From Myceligenerans salitolerans (GTDB taxonomy: Bacteria; Actinomycetota; Actinomycetes; Actinomycetales; Cellulomonadaceae), in NCBI RefSeq assembly GCF_017349295.1, contig NZ_JAFMPK010000020.1, positions 1 to 64,000 of the forward strand: 64,000 nucleotides of DNA, in the 5' to 3' direction. The notes under the pieces are model-generated. The model ran no database searches. It had not been told where the DNA came from and saw only the letters and a list, made by a program, of their open reading frames with translations. Below, one piece after another: positions 18,695 to 28,203 of the stretch (positions are counted from its first letter, which is position 1; each line of letters begins with the position of its first letter). A program made the position numbers and the translations under genes.

Positions 18695-19933
18695 CTGCGC
18701 CCGTGCCGCGCTGTCCGTGGTCGGCGCCGGCGCGCCCGCGTCGTCCTTCGCCACCTCGTTCCCCGCGCCGTCGACGGCGTCGTCGTCGGCCCGGCTCGCC
18801 ACGCCACCTCGCCGCAGTCTGCTGAACACCGCCCAGGACACGGCCGTGAGCGGGACGGAGATCACGGCGCCCAGGAGTCCCGCGAGCACGGTTCCGCACG
18901 TGATGGCGAGGGCCATCGCCACGGGATGCAGGTTCACCTGCTTCCCGGTGATGAGGGGCTGCAGCACGTTGGCGTCGATCTGGGCGATGACGGTCATCCC
19001 GACGGCGACGATGATCGCCGAGGTCGGATCACCGGTGGCCAGGGTGACGACCGCGCTGATCACGATGGCCGCGACCGGCCCCACCATGGGCACGAACACG
19101 GCCAGGAACACGACCACCGTGAGCGGCAGCGCGAGGGGGTTGCCCATGAGGGTCAGGAAGATGCCCGCCATCGTGGCGTCGGCCAGGGCGACGAACGCGA
19201 TGCCGCGCGTGTAGCCGGAGAAGGTGCGCCAGCCGGTGCGGCCCGCGATCTCCCATCGGTCCTGGAGCCGTACCGGCAGCTGCGCGATGAACCACCGCCA
19301 CATGGCCCCGCCCCCGGTGAGGAAGAACACGGTGAGGAACATGGCCAGCACGATGACGGTCGCGCAGGTGGCGGCGAGGTTCGCGCCCTGCAGCGCCTGG
19401 TCGATCACGGCCCCGCTGTTCTCCTCGAACCAGGCACCGCCGTCGACGAGCCAGTCCTCGCTCGTGCCGACGTCGAAGGGAAGTGATCCGGCGAGGGAGT
19501 CCAGGCCGGTGGTGAGCTGGGTGGTCAGGTCGTCGGAGCGCGCCGCGATGGTGGAGACGACGTATGCCGCCAGGCCGCCCACGACGGCCAGCAGGGTCAG
19601 CAGTGACGCGACCATCGCGAGGCCTCGGGGCAGGGCACGGTCGTAGAGGTTGCCCAGCGGCAGGAGGACCGCGGTGAGCACCAGCGCGAGATAGACCGCG
19701 ACGAAGGCGATCTGCACGAGGCTGATCACGTAGACCACCAGGCCGATCACGACGGCGATGCCGATGAGCCGCCACGCGGCGTCCCCGGTGGCGCGCAGCC
19801 ACGTGCGCGCGGGCCCGGCGGCAGCCGCCCGGGGGACGACGGCGGCCGTCGGGTCGTCCGTGGCGGTCGTGTCGTCCGCGGCCGTGGTCGGCTCTTCCGG
19901 GCCGGCGTTCCGTACCGGCGCTTGGGTGGTCAT
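18692..19933 (-). CDS. AI-2E family transporter (DUF20 membrane protein)
   Basis: A 413-aa integral membrane protein of the AI-2E exporter family (Pfam UPF0118). An Ala/Thr-rich cytoplasmic N-terminus of about 45 residues precedes at least seven hydrophobic segments, including LIGIAVVIGLVVYVISLVQ, ALVLTAVLLPLGNLY and MVASLLTLLAVVGGLAAYV. The family stretch VPMVGPVAAIVISAVVTLATG, then PLITGKQVNLHPVAMAL, is intact. Members export diverse small molecules or act as Na+/H+ antiporters, so the substrate is open. The acidic C-terminal tail is typical. The ATG at 19933 has AGGAG upstream. Confidence 0.9.
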   Translation of the reverse strand: MTTQAPVRNAGPEEPTTAADDTTATDDPTAAVVPRAAAAGPARTWLRATGDAAWRLIGIAVVIGLVVYVISLVQIAFVAVYLALVLTAVLLPLGNLYDRALPRGLAMVASLLTLLAVVGGLAAYVVSTIAARSDDLTTQLTTGLDSLAGSLPFDVGTSEDWLVDGGAWFEENSGAVIDQALQGANLAATCATVIVLAMFLTVFFLTGGGAMWRWFIAQLPVRLQDRWEIAGRTGWRTFSGYTRGIAFVALADATMAGIFLTLMGNPLALPLTVVVFLAVFVPMVGPVAAIVISAVVTLATGDPTSAIIVAVGMTVIAQIDANVLQPLITGKQVNLHPVAMALAITCGTVLAGLLGAVISVPLTAVSWAVFSRLRRGGVASRADDDAVDGAGNEVAKDDAGAPAPTTDSAARAQ

Positions 19934-20130
19934 GGCCGCTCCTGTCCTCGTCGCTTGCTCGGGTCTCGTCGTGTGATCGGGTCCGCCGCCTCGTGCGGAC
20001 CTACCGCCCGACGCAACGGAGGAAATGTATCGGTTTGCCAGTCTTCGTAACAGCGCGGCCTGGACACCGTGCGCGCCGGCACAGCAGCATGAGCACGGCA
20101 ACGCGCGGCAAGCGGTCTCGGGAGGCAGGC

Positions 20131-21303
20131 ATGGGCAGGACGGCGATCGTGGCCGGTGCGGGACTGGGTGGGCTGGCCGCCGCCGTGGCGCTGCGGCGGT
20201 GCGGCTGGGACGTCACGGTGCTGGAGCGTTCGCCCGAGCCCCGGACGACCGGGGCGGGCATCGTGCTGATGGCCAACGCGTTGCGCGCGCTCGACGAGGC
20301 GGGTGCGGGTGAGTCCGTGCGCGCGCTGGGTGGCGTCGTCCACCCGGGCTCCCTGCGGGACGAGCGGGGTCGCGCTCTGGTGTCGGTGGACCCGGATCTG
20401 ATCGAGGAGCGCCTCGGGACCCCCGCGATGGTCTTCCGGCGCTCCGAGCTGCAGGAGGTTCTGGCCGGACGGCTCGAGCCGGAAGTGATCCGTCACGGGG
20501 CTCGCGTGGCGGAGATCGACCCGGGCGACACCGCCGCGCACGCGGCCGTGACGCTGGACGGCGGAGAACGGCTGACCGCCGACCTGCTCGTGGGCGCGGA
20601 CGGGGTACGCGGCGTGAGCCGCGGCGTCGTCGCACCCGACGCGCCCGATCCCGTGTACGTCGGCTCCACCACATGGCTGGCGATCACTGCGGCACCGGAC
20701 ATCACGACGTCGTCGCAGACCTGGGGTCCCGGCGGCGAGGTCGGCGTCCTCCCGCTGAAGGACGGGCGGGTCTACTGGTATGCCACGCAGGCCGGCCCGG
20801 CCGGAGGCGCGTCCGGCGACGGCGCGCGGCATCTGGACGAGGCCCGGGAGACGTTCTCCGGGTGGCACGAGCCGATCCCGGACGTGATCGGCGCCACCCG
20901 CCCCGACCAGGTGCAGCGGGTCGACCTGTACGCCTTGCCACGTCCGCTGCGCACGATGGTGCGCGGCCGCACGGCGCTCGTCGGCGACGCCGCGCACGCC
21001 ATGCCTCCGAACGTCGGGCAGGGCGGAGCGTCGGCGATCGAGGACGCGGTCGTGCTCGCGGCGTCGGTCGGTGGTGCGGCCTCGGTCGCCGAAGGACTGC
21101 GCGCCTACGACGCCGCCCGCCGGTCTCGCACGGCCGGGATCCTGCGCGCCGCGTGGGCGTCCGCACGCTTCGGTGAGCAGCTGCGCAACCCGGTTGCCGT
21201 CGCGGCCCGCAACGCGCTGCTGCGCGCCCTGCCGTCGCGCGTCTACCTGGACGGGATGCGCCGCTTCACCGACTGGGCTCCCCCGCGCCTGCCGGCCGGG
21301 TGA
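20131..21303 (+). CDS. FAD-dependent monooxygenase (PHBH fold)
   Basis: A 390-aa flavin hydroxylase of the p-hydroxybenzoate hydroxylase group. The N-terminal Rossmann motif GAGLGGLAAAVALRR binds the ADP part of FAD. DG of LVGADGVRG is the second dinucleotide-binding motif, and GDAAHAMPPNVGQGG contacts the ribityl chain. Such enzymes use NAD(P)H and O2 to hydroxylate aromatic or other substrates; the substrate is unknown. The ATG at 20131 is preferred because GGGAGGC lies 3-8 bases upstream; an ATG at 20089 lacks a ribosome site. It is divergent from the AI-2E gene and converges closely on dgt (22 bases). Confidence 0.85.
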   Translation: MGRTAIVAGAGLGGLAAAVALRRCGWDVTVLERSPEPRTTGAGIVLMANALRALDEAGAGESVRALGGVVHPGSLRDERGRALVSVDPDLIEERLGTPAMVFRRSELQEVLAGRLEPEVIRHGARVAEIDPGDTAAHAAVTLDGGERLTADLLVGADGVRGVSRGVVAPDAPDPVYVGSTTWLAITAAPDITTSSQTWGPGGEVGVLPLKDGRVYWYATQAGPAGGASGDGARHLDEARETFSGWHEPIPDVIGATRPDQVQRVDLYALPRPLRTMVRGRTALVGDAAHAMPPNVGQGGASAIEDAVVLAASVGGAASVAEGLRAYDAARRSRTAGILRAAWASARFGEQLRNPVAVAARNALLRALPSRVYLDGMRRFTDWAPPRLPAG

Positions 21304-21325
21304 CCCGCGCCGCGCCTCGCCCGTG

Positions 21326-22615
21326 TCAGGCACCCCGCGCGGTCAGCCGCGCGTGCAGCGCCAGTGCCGACAGGTCCGTCAGTGAGGCGACCTGGTCGAT
21401 CACCACGCGGAGGCGGGCGTCGTCGTCGGCGGCGTCCTTCCAGTCGGCGGCGAACAGCGGCTCCAGCTGGTCGGGCCGCTCGGTGAGCACCTGGACCAGC
21501 TCGGTGAGGATCTCGCGCTCCCGCTCGTAGCGCGGCTCCATGCCGCGCGGCGCCATCACATACGTCACGGCGATTCCCTTGAGGGCCAGGATCTCGAGCT
21601 CGGTCGCCTCCGGGACCATGAGCCGCGCCGCATAGCGCGTGAGCGAGCCGTCCCCGTACTCCGCCCGCGTCGCGTCGACCGCGGCGCCCACGAACCGGCC
21701 GATGAGCTGGCTCGTCATGTCCTTCAGCGACGCCAGGGACCGTCGTGACCCGTCGTAGGCGCGCAGCAGGTAGCCCTCCCCGCGCAGGTAGTCCTGCAGG
21801 CGGCCGATCGCGGCGTCGATCGCGTCGGCCGAGTACCAGTCGCCGTACCAGTCGCGCACGTACTCGGCCACGCGTGCCCGCTCCTCCGCGTGCGCCATGA
21901 GGTCGAGGTCGACCCGGCCGGCCACCACGCCGTCCTCGACGTCGTGCACCGAGTAGGCCACGTCGTCGGCCAGGTCCATGACCTGCGCCTCCAGGCATTT
22001 GATCCCGACGGGCGCGCGTTCGCGCAACCATGTGAACACCGGCAGGTCGTCGGGATAGACGCCGAACTTGCGGCTCGGCCGCCCGTCGGGGCGTTCGGGA
22101 CCCGACCCGTACGCCCACGGGTACTTCACGCTCGCGTCCAGGGACGCACGCGTGAGGTTCAGTCCCACGGGCCGGCCGTCCTCCGCGAAGACCTTCGGTT
22201 CCAGCCGGGTCAGCAGCCGCAGCGTCTGGGCGTTCCCCTCGAAGCCGCCGATCCCGCCCGCGAGTTCCGCGAGCGCCGTCTCCCCGTTGTGCCCGAAGGG
22301 CGGGTGGCCGAGGTCGTGGGTGAGGCAGGCGGTGTCGACGACGTCGGGGTCGCAGCCGAGGCTGCGGCCGGTCTCGCGGCCGACCTGCGCCACCTCGAGG
22401 GAGTGGGTGAGGCGGGTGCGGACGAAGTCGTCGTGGCCGGCGCCGAGCACCTGGGTCTTGGCGCCGAGGCGGCGCAGGGCCGAGGAGTGCACGACGCGGG
22501 CGCGGTCGCGTTCGAAGGGGGTGCGGAAGACGGACTTGGGCGGTTCCGTGACCCACCGCTCGGCGTCGTGGTCGGTGTACGACGCCGGAGCGGCGGGCAC
22601 GGCGGTCTCGTTCAC
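21326..22615 (-). CDS. dgt: dGTP triphosphohydrolase
   Basis: A 429-aa HD-domain enzyme that cuts dGTP or other dNTPs to deoxynucleoside and triphosphate, controlling dNTP pools. The metal-binding HD motif is complete: His71 in TRLTHSLEV, His100-Asp101 in LTHDLGHPPFGHNGE, and the later Asp in MDLADDVAYSVHD. The N-terminal RTPFERDRARVVHSSALRRL is characteristic. GTG 22615 is the probable start because TAGCCT ends exactly 7 bases before it. A GTG two codons upstream (22621) would lie one base from the -10. In actinobacteria dgt often adjoins dnaG; here they are about 10 kb apart. Confidence 0.94.
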   Translation of the reverse strand: MNETAVPAAPASYTDHDAERWVTEPPKSVFRTPFERDRARVVHSSALRRLGAKTQVLGAGHDDFVRTRLTHSLEVAQVGRETGRSLGCDPDVVDTACLTHDLGHPPFGHNGETALAELAGGIGGFEGNAQTLRLLTRLEPKVFAEDGRPVGLNLTRASLDASVKYPWAYGSGPERPDGRPSRKFGVYPDDLPVFTWLRERAPVGIKCLEAQVMDLADDVAYSVHDVEDGVVAGRVDLDLMAHAEERARVAEYVRDWYGDWYSADAIDAAIGRLQDYLRGEGYLLRAYDGSRRSLASLKDMTSQLIGRFVGAAVDATRAEYGDGSLTRYAARLMVPEATELEILALKGIAVTYVMAPRGMEPRYEREREILTELVQVLTERPDQLEPLFAADWKDAADDDARLRVVIDQVASLTDLSALALHARLTARGA

Positions 22616-22622
22616 GCCCACC

Positions 22623-22628
22623 AGGCTA
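22623..22628 (-). promoter_or_regulatory. -10 element, leaderless dgt
   Basis: TAGCCT on the minus strand with a 7-base gap to GTG 22615. This selects the start codon among two close GTGs. Confidence 0.6.
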
Positions 22629-22696
22629 GTCCTGGTGTCGGACAGCTCCGGCACGCGGTCCCGCGGCCCGGGCGGGCGGCCGTACCGCGTGCCGGG

Positions 22697-25102
22697 TCAG
22701 CCACGGTGGCCAGGACGCCGGGTGACGGTGAACGTCGCCTCGACGGGCGCCGACTCGCGGTCGCCCAGGGACTGGGTGGCACGCAGCGTGTGCTCGCCCT
22801 TCCGGAGCTGCGGGTGGACGCGGGCGGACCACGTGCCGTCGTCGTCCACGACCGTGGTGATCCGGCGGTTCTCGGGCGGCCAGGGCCGGTGGTCCCGGTC
22901 CCGGTGGTCCCGGTCGTCGCGGTGCCCGGCCCAGGGCCAGGTCGGGCGGGTGGGCTCGATCGTGACGTCCACGGTGGCGCCCGGGACGCCGGTGCCGGTC
23001 ACCTCGCGGAGGTGGCGGACCCGGTCGCCGTCGGACAGGTCGACGGCGAGGCCGCCGAGGTCGGCGCGGCCCGTGAGCCATTCCTCGGGGCCGGTCGGGT
23101 GGTCGATGACGCGGGTCTCGCCGACGCAGCCGTGCCAGCCGTTGGTGGCGTGGTCGTCGACCCAGTCGGTGCCGATGAGCCACGGCATGTCCTGCTCGAT
23201 GCTGTGCCCGAGGGTGTCGCCGGCGTTGCGCAGGACGGGTGCGCCGTCGACGTACATCGTGGTGGTGCTGTCGGCCGGGTCGTTCACCAGCGCGACGTGC
23301 ACCCAGCGGTCCAGGATGATCTCGCCGGACCAGGCGGTGCGGTCACCCTTGGTGGTCTCGACGGGGACCTCGGTCCACTGGAACTCCTTGAGGTTCGACA
23401 GGCCGAGTGCGACGGGTGAGGCCGTGTAGTCCCACCGCGACCAGGGCATGCCGGGCAGCCGGGAGCGGTTGCCGGACCGGACGAGGGCCTTCATCCAGGC
23501 GTTGGTGTCCTCGGTGAAGCCGCCGTCGATCTTCAGGAACGTCTCGATCGTGTAGCCGTCGGCGAGGTCGACGTCGTTCACCGGGGCGTCCGCGTCGGTG
23601 GCGAGGTAGCTGAGGCGCTGCGCCGTCTTGTCGGAGTCGGCGAAGCAGACGGCCGCGCCGTCGGAGGAGAGCGGGTGGACCTGGTCGTGGGTGACGGTGA
23701 CGTCCTCGACGTGCGCCGTCGGCGACCCCGACTCGCTGATCGGCACGCGGTGCATGTCGTTGTCGCCGGCGACGTCGGGGACGACGGCGTTCTCGGGCAG
23801 GACGCCGTCCAGGGTGCCGAAGCGCCAGTGGGCGAGCGTGCCGTCGACGCGGGGGTAGTCGCCGGTGGAGGCGGGCGGCTGGGTCGTCACCGGGTCGGGG
23901 CCGGTGAACCCGTCGAGGAGCAGGTCACGAGCGCGCTGCGTGAGGGACGGCTCGTCGGGCGTGCCGGGGCCGAACTCCGGGGCGAAGCCGCCGAACCGGT
24001 CGGAGAAGTCGATGTCGATCGTGAACTGCTGGTTCGGGCCTTCGAGGAACGGCTGGTCGTAGGCGGTGAGGGAGTCCTGCGGCTTCCACGTGACCCAGGG
24101 TGAGGCGGTCTGCATGGAGATGCGGTCGTTGGTCAGGTCGAACTCGAGCAGGCCGAGGTAGCCGTTCCCGCCGTCGTACGCCATCTGGTAGTCGATGAGG
24201 ATCTGGGTGACCTCGTGCCCGGCGTCGTTCAGCCGGGTCTGGCGGGCGGCGCCGTGGAAGTGGCCGTTGAACGTGAGGAAGATCTGGTCGTTCGGGGCGA
24301 TCAGCTCGTCCCACAGCGTGAGGCCGTACTCGGTGTCCTTGGCCGTGGTGCCGTCGGTGTCGACGTCGATCAGGGAGTGGGTCGTGAGGATGACGGGCAG
24401 TGTGGGGTGCCTGTCGATGACCTCGTTCGCCCAGGCGATGGTGGTGTCCGACGCACGCCACGTCATGGCGAGCACGAGGAACTGCTGCCCCTCCGCCTCG
24501 AAGACGTGGTACTGGCTGAGCCCGGTCGGGTCGCTGCCGCCGTAGGTCTCGTTGCGGACCGCGCGCTCGGGGCCGAACCAGTCGAGGTACGGCTCGGCGT
24601 CGAGGTCGTAGTCCTCGTCGGTGAGCCGGTCGTCGGAGTTCCGGACGTCGTGGTTGCCGGGCAGGATCGAGTAGGGCAGGGACGCCGCCTCGAGGGTGCT
24701 CATCGCGGTGTCGGCGACCCGCCACTCGTTCTCGACGCCGGCGCGGTCGACGACGTCGCCCAGGTGCGTCGTGAACGGGATGCGCAGCTCGTCCTGGACG
24801 TCGGCCAGCCACTCGGTCTGCACCTGGTAGGGGTCCGAGCCGTAACGGGGCACGAACTGGTCGCCGGAGTAGCGTGAGTAGAACTGCGTGTCCGGGAGGA
24901 CCGCGAGGGTGAAGCGCGAGGCGGCGTCTTCCGCCGTTCCGCTGACAGCGGTGTCGTCGGCCGCGGCGGCGGCGTCCGCGGCCGCGGGGCCGGTCTGTGC
25001 GACGGTCAGCGGGGCGAGGAGGCCGAGCAGGGCGAGTGCGGTACCCGCGGCGCGGCGAGCCGTCCGGCTCGTGCGTGCGGGCACGGTGGGTGTGGGGTGC
25101 AC
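22697..25102 (-). CDS. Secreted metallophosphoesterase with LamG-like domain
   Basis: An 801-aa exported protein. A Sec signal runs to about residue 42 (RRAAGTALALLGLLAPLTV, then QTGPAAAD). The calcineurin-like phosphoesterase domain (about 63-375) has the full metal set: Asp71 in DTQF, Asp116 in GDVVD, Asn150-His151-Asp152, His242, and His281/His283 in GHFHG. A LamG/concanavalin-like domain with ADGYTIETFLKID and MYVDGAPVLRNAGDTLGHS covers about 440-660. The C-terminal part is Ig-like with an Asp/His/Arg-rich linker (RDDRDHRDRDHRPW). Substrate is unknown; related proteins cleave phosphodiesters or nucleotides outside the cell. GTG 25102 is the likely start, with GGAGA 11 bases upstream. Confidence 0.85.
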   Translation of the reverse strand: MHPTPTVPARTSRTARRAAGTALALLGLLAPLTVAQTGPAAADAAAAADDTAVSGTAEDAASRFTLAVLPDTQFYSRYSGDQFVPRYGSDPYQVQTEWLADVQDELRIPFTTHLGDVVDRAGVENEWRVADTAMSTLEAASLPYSILPGNHDVRNSDDRLTDEDYDLDAEPYLDWFGPERAVRNETYGGSDPTGLSQYHVFEAEGQQFLVLAMTWRASDTTIAWANEVIDRHPTLPVILTTHSLIDVDTDGTTAKDTEYGLTLWDELIAPNDQIFLTFNGHFHGAARQTRLNDAGHEVTQILIDYQMAYDGGNGYLGLLEFDLTNDRISMQTASPWVTWKPQDSLTAYDQPFLEGPNQQFTIDIDFSDRFGGFAPEFGPGTPDEPSLTQRARDLLLDGFTGPDPVTTQPPASTGDYPRVDGTLAHWRFGTLDGVLPENAVVPDVAGDNDMHRVPISESGSPTAHVEDVTVTHDQVHPLSSDGAAVCFADSDKTAQRLSYLATDADAPVNDVDLADGYTIETFLKIDGGFTEDTNAWMKALVRSGNRSRLPGMPWSRWDYTASPVALGLSNLKEFQWTEVPVETTKGDRTAWSGEIILDRWVHVALVNDPADSTTTMYVDGAPVLRNAGDTLGHSIEQDMPWLIGTDWVDDHATNGWHGCVGETRVIDHPTGPEEWLTGRADLGGLAVDLSDGDRVRHLREVTGTGVPGATVDVTIEPTRPTWPWAGHRDDRDHRDRDHRPWPPENRRITTVVDDDGTWSARVHPQLRKGEHTLRATQSLGDRESAPVEATFTVTRRPGHRG

Positions 25103-25221
25103 GGGTGGTCCAATCTCCGGGTGGTGCGGGCCCGCGTCGGCGGGTCCGTCCCAGACTGGGCCCGCTGCCTGAACCCGCCTCTGCCGGACGATGAACTCGC
25201 GGAGAACGCCAGGGAAGGCGC

Positions 25222-26658
25222 CTACCCCTCGGCCGGCGCCGGCCTGTCCTTCGGCATGAGCGCCACCGCCAGGAGCATGAGTGCCGCGCACGCCGCCGTC
25301 GCGATGAAGACCAGGTGCATGGCCTGCGCGAGGCCGGGACCCTCCGGCGTGCCGTCCGGGCCCACCTGGGCGTGCGCGTTGACGATGGCGCCGAAGACCG
25401 CCACACCGACGGCGGAGCCGAGGGAACGGGAGAACATGTTGATCCCGGTGACGGCGCCGCGCTCGTGCCACGGCGCACTGGTCTGGGCAGCGATGAGCGT
25501 GGGCACGGCGGTGAGCCCCATCCCGGCGCCGATGAAGAACGTGGTGGCGGCCACCTGCCACACGGCCGAGTTCTCGCCCAGGAGGAACACCGCGAGAAGG
25601 GACCCGGCGATCACCAGCGTCGAGCCGATCAAGCCCGTGGCCCGGAAGCCGATCCGCAGGTAGAAACTGCCCGACCACGTCGCGGTGAGAGGCCAGCCCA
25701 GCATCATCGCGGCGAGGGCGAACCCGGCGACCAGCGGGCCGACGCCGAGCACGCCCTGCGCGTAGATGGGGATGTACGTGGACAGCCCGAGCACGATGAC
25801 GCCGACCATCAGCGCGGCTCCCGTGGACGATCCGATGACACGGCGGCGCAGTACCCGCAGGTCGAACACGGGGTGGGCGGTACGCAGCGCCCACCAGGCG
25901 AATCCGCCCAGCAGTGCGACGGCCAGGGCGAACAGCCCCGCCGTCAGCGCGGGCGGCAGGGACGCACCCTCCAGCAGGCCGAGCAGCAGGGCGGTGCTGC
26001 CGGCGGTGAGCAGGACCGCGCCGACGTAGTCGATCGGTTCACGCTCCCCGTCGCGTTCCGACTCGTGGAAGCTGCGCCACAGCATCCCGGCGGCCAGCAG
26101 GCACAGCGGGACGTTGATCCAGAAGATCCAGCGCCAGGAGGCGAACTGCGAGAACACGCCGCCGAGGGTGGGGCCCACCACGGAGGACATGGCCCAGACG
26201 CTGGCCAGGTAGCCCTGGGTCTTCGCGCGCTCGGCGAGGGTGTACACGTCCGACACGATCGTCATGGACATCGGCATCACGGCACCCGCGCCGAGTCCCT
26301 GCACGACACGCCCGACGATGAGCCAGGTCATCGACGGCGCCAGCCCGCACAGCACCGAGCCCAGCAGGAACAGCCCGATGCCGGCGAGCATCACGCGCTT
26401 GCGGCCGAGGACGTCGGCCAGGCGCCCGTACACGGGCACGCTCACCGCCTGCGCCAGCATGTAGACGGAGAACACCCACGGCAGCCGCTCGAAGCCCCCG
26501 AGCTCGCGGGCGATCGTCTGGGCCGCGGTGGCCAGGATCGTGGCGTCCAGCGCGACGAGCGCTGCCGCGAGCATCAGGGAGCCGAGAATCGGGCCGCGCT
26601 CGGAGCGCAGGCCGACACTGCGGCGGGTCACGGGCTGGGCGGGAGCGGCGGAGGTCAT
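25222..26658 (-). CDS. MFS drug-resistance transporter, DHA2 type
   Basis: A 478-aa plasma-membrane proton antiporter with about 14 hydrophobic segments, the EmrB/QacA architecture. Motif A is GRLADVLGRKR after TM2, and motif C is GPTLGGVFSQFASWRWIFWINVP after TM5. Such proteins export hydrophobic or cationic drugs. The ATG at 26658 has GGAGG 6-10 bases upstream. Upstream lies a 26-bp dyad (26703-26728), the likely control point. The neighbouring BBE oxidoreductase and MarR genes suggest a small-molecule response cluster, but the substrate cannot be inferred. Confidence 0.9.
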   Translation of the reverse strand: MTSAAPAQPVTRRSVGLRSERGPILGSLMLAAALVALDATILATAAQTIARELGGFERLPWVFSVYMLAQAVSVPVYGRLADVLGRKRVMLAGIGLFLLGSVLCGLAPSMTWLIVGRVVQGLGAGAVMPMSMTIVSDVYTLAERAKTQGYLASVWAMSSVVGPTLGGVFSQFASWRWIFWINVPLCLLAAGMLWRSFHESERDGEREPIDYVGAVLLTAGSTALLLGLLEGASLPPALTAGLFALAVALLGGFAWWALRTAHPVFDLRVLRRRVIGSSTGAALMVGVIVLGLSTYIPIYAQGVLGVGPLVAGFALAAMMLGWPLTATWSGSFYLRIGFRATGLIGSTLVIAGSLLAVFLLGENSAVWQVAATTFFIGAGMGLTAVPTLIAAQTSAPWHERGAVTGINMFSRSLGSAVGVAVFGAIVNAHAQVGPDGTPEGPGLAQAMHLVFIATAACAALMLLAVALMPKDRPAPAEG

Positions 26659-26702
26659 GCGGCGGCCTCCGCGCCGACGGCGATCAGGGTGTGCACTCCC
26701 CG

Positions 26703-26728
26703 TACAAGGTTGCCCAGGGCACGTTGTA
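26703..26728. promoter_or_regulatory. Nested dyad upstream of MFS transporter
   Basis: TACAA and TTGTA enclose the 11-base palindrome TGCCCAGGGCA with 3 and 2 bases between. The element lies 45 bases before the transporter start and just past the oxidoreductase stop. It is a good candidate for a MarR or TetR operator. The MarR protein at 28204 is the nearest regulator. Confidence 0.5.
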
Positions 26729-26765
26729 TTCCCGGACGCCGCATACCCGCCGCTCCCACCCCCGG

Positions 26766-28115
26766 TCAGACGGCTGTCCCGAGCGACCCGTACCGCTCGC
26801 GGACGGCCCGCAGCCGCCGGCCGGTCTCCCCCGGGTAGGCCCGCGCGAGGTCCTCCGGGGTCGCACCGCCGAGGAAGTTCACGTAGGCCGGACCCCGGTC
26901 CACGGCGACCCGGGCGGCGGTGCCCGAGACCCAGCCGCGCACGCCGGCCTCCTTCCCGGGATCCGGCGTCATCCCCGCGACGGTCGCCATGACCGCCCCG
27001 TCACGGTGGGCGAAGGCCGTCTCGCCGGCGCCGACCCGCGCGATCGCCCCACCCATCACCCGCAGGTTGACGACGGCCGGCGGCTGATCGGCGTCGCCCA
27101 CCGCGTCGATCATCACCGCGGCCGCCTCGGGGCCCGGCACGGGGACGAAGCCGGTCGCGATCGCCCCGCGCAGGCCCGCCACCTCGGGACCGCCGCCCTC
27201 GAACATCGCGGGGTACGGCTTGGGCGCGACGAGGTCGACGACCGGCGTGTGCGCTCGCAGCGGGGCCAGCGCGCCGTCGGCCTCCCCCGGCGCGCCCGAG
27301 AAGCACACCAGCGCCATGACGACGGGCTTGCCGTGCAGTTCGCCGGGCAGGAAGGGCGCCGGCGGAGCGAGCATCACGTTCACCATGCCGGACAGTTCGT
27401 CGGGGCCCGCGGCGACGGCCGCGACCACGTCGGACAGCACGCCGGGCTCCGCGCGCCACGCGAGGAGGCCGCCGACCACCTCGGACGTGGGCGCCAGCCG
27501 CAGGTCGAGCCGGGTGACGACGCCGGTCCCCGCACCCCCGCCGCGGAGGGCCCAGAACAGGTCGGGCTCCTCGTCCGGGCCCGCCTCGACGACCTCGCCG
27601 TCGGCCAGCACGACCTCGGCGCCGAGCAGGTTGTCGAGGGTCAGCCCGTCGCGGCGGCTGAGGAACCCGATCCCCCCGCCGAGCGTGAGGCCCGCGATCC
27701 CGACCGTGCCGGTGTCGCCGAACCCCGTGGCCAGTCCGTGCTCTGCCGCCGCGGCGGTATAGGCGCCGGCGGACGCGCCGCCCTGGGCATGCCCGGTGCG
27801 GGCCTCCGTGTCGATGCGGACCTCGTCCATGAGGCGCAGGTCGAGCACCACACCGCCGTCGACCAGCGAGGCACGGGTGTAGGAATGTCCGCCGGAGCGG
27901 ACGACGAGCGGCAGTCCCGCCTCGCGGGCCGCCCGGACGGCACCGGACACCTCGGCGGTCGTGCGCGGCCGCACGAGCGCCGCGGGCACGCGGGGCGCGC
28001 CGGCGAAGACCGGCGCCGCGAGCGCGTCGAAGCCCGACGAGCCCGGGGTGAGCACGCGGTCGCCGAAGGTCTCGGCGAGCGCGGCGAGAGAGGGGTGGAG
28101 CGAGGCGATGGACAC
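26766..28115 (-). CDS. FAD-linked oxidoreductase, berberine-bridge-enzyme type
   Basis: A 449-aa flavoprotein of the FAD_binding_4 plus BBE family. RSGGHSYTRASLVDGG contains the histidine that in the family is bonded to the FAD 8-alpha position. GGASAGAYTAAAAEHG and GIAGLTLGGGIGFLSRRDGLTLDNL complete the PP-loop domain. The C-terminal YVNFLGG begins the BBE element. Family members oxidise sugars, alcohols or alkaloid-like molecules with O2. GTG 28115 has GGAGG 5 bases upstream. No signal peptide. It is divergent from a marR gene with an 88-base shared promoter region. Confidence 0.88.
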   Translation of the reverse strand: MSIASLHPSLAALAETFGDRVLTPGSSGFDALAAPVFAGAPRVPAALVRPRTTAEVSGAVRAAREAGLPLVVRSGGHSYTRASLVDGGVVLDLRLMDEVRIDTEARTGHAQGGASAGAYTAAAAEHGLATGFGDTGTVGIAGLTLGGGIGFLSRRDGLTLDNLLGAEVVLADGEVVEAGPDEEPDLFWALRGGGAGTGVVTRLDLRLAPTSEVVGGLLAWRAEPGVLSDVVAAVAAGPDELSGMVNVMLAPPAPFLPGELHGKPVVMALVCFSGAPGEADGALAPLRAHTPVVDLVAPKPYPAMFEGGGPEVAGLRGAIATGFVPVPGPEAAAVMIDAVGDADQPPAVVNLRVMGGAIARVGAGETAFAHRDGAVMATVAGMTPDPGKEAGVRGWVSGTAARVAVDRGPAYVNFLGGATPEDLARAYPGETGRRLRAVRERYGSLGTAV

Positions 28116-28151
28116 GGAATCCTCCAGGTCTGGGACACACGTTCGACAAAA

Positions 28152-28197
28152 GATTAGATCTCGAAGGATTAGAAGGCAAGGGCTTCCTGGCTAGGCT
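28152..28197 (+). promoter_or_regulatory. marR promoter with GATTAGA direct repeats
   Basis: GATTAGA occurs at 28152-28158 and 28167-28173, 15 bases apart. TTAGAA (28169-28174) is separated by 17 bases from TAGGCT (28192-28197), and a 6-base gap leads to ATG 28204. The second repeat therefore overlaps the -35 of a leaderless promoter, a position suited to autorepression by MarR and control of the divergent oxidoreductase. Confidence 0.6.
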
Positions 28198-28203
28198 CGG
28201 CCC

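Noticed and set aside
25103-25894. N-terminal extension of the phosphoesterase to over 1000 residues
   Set aside because: The extra residues are an out-of-frame reading of the MFS gene, and the Sec signal begins just after GTG 25102.
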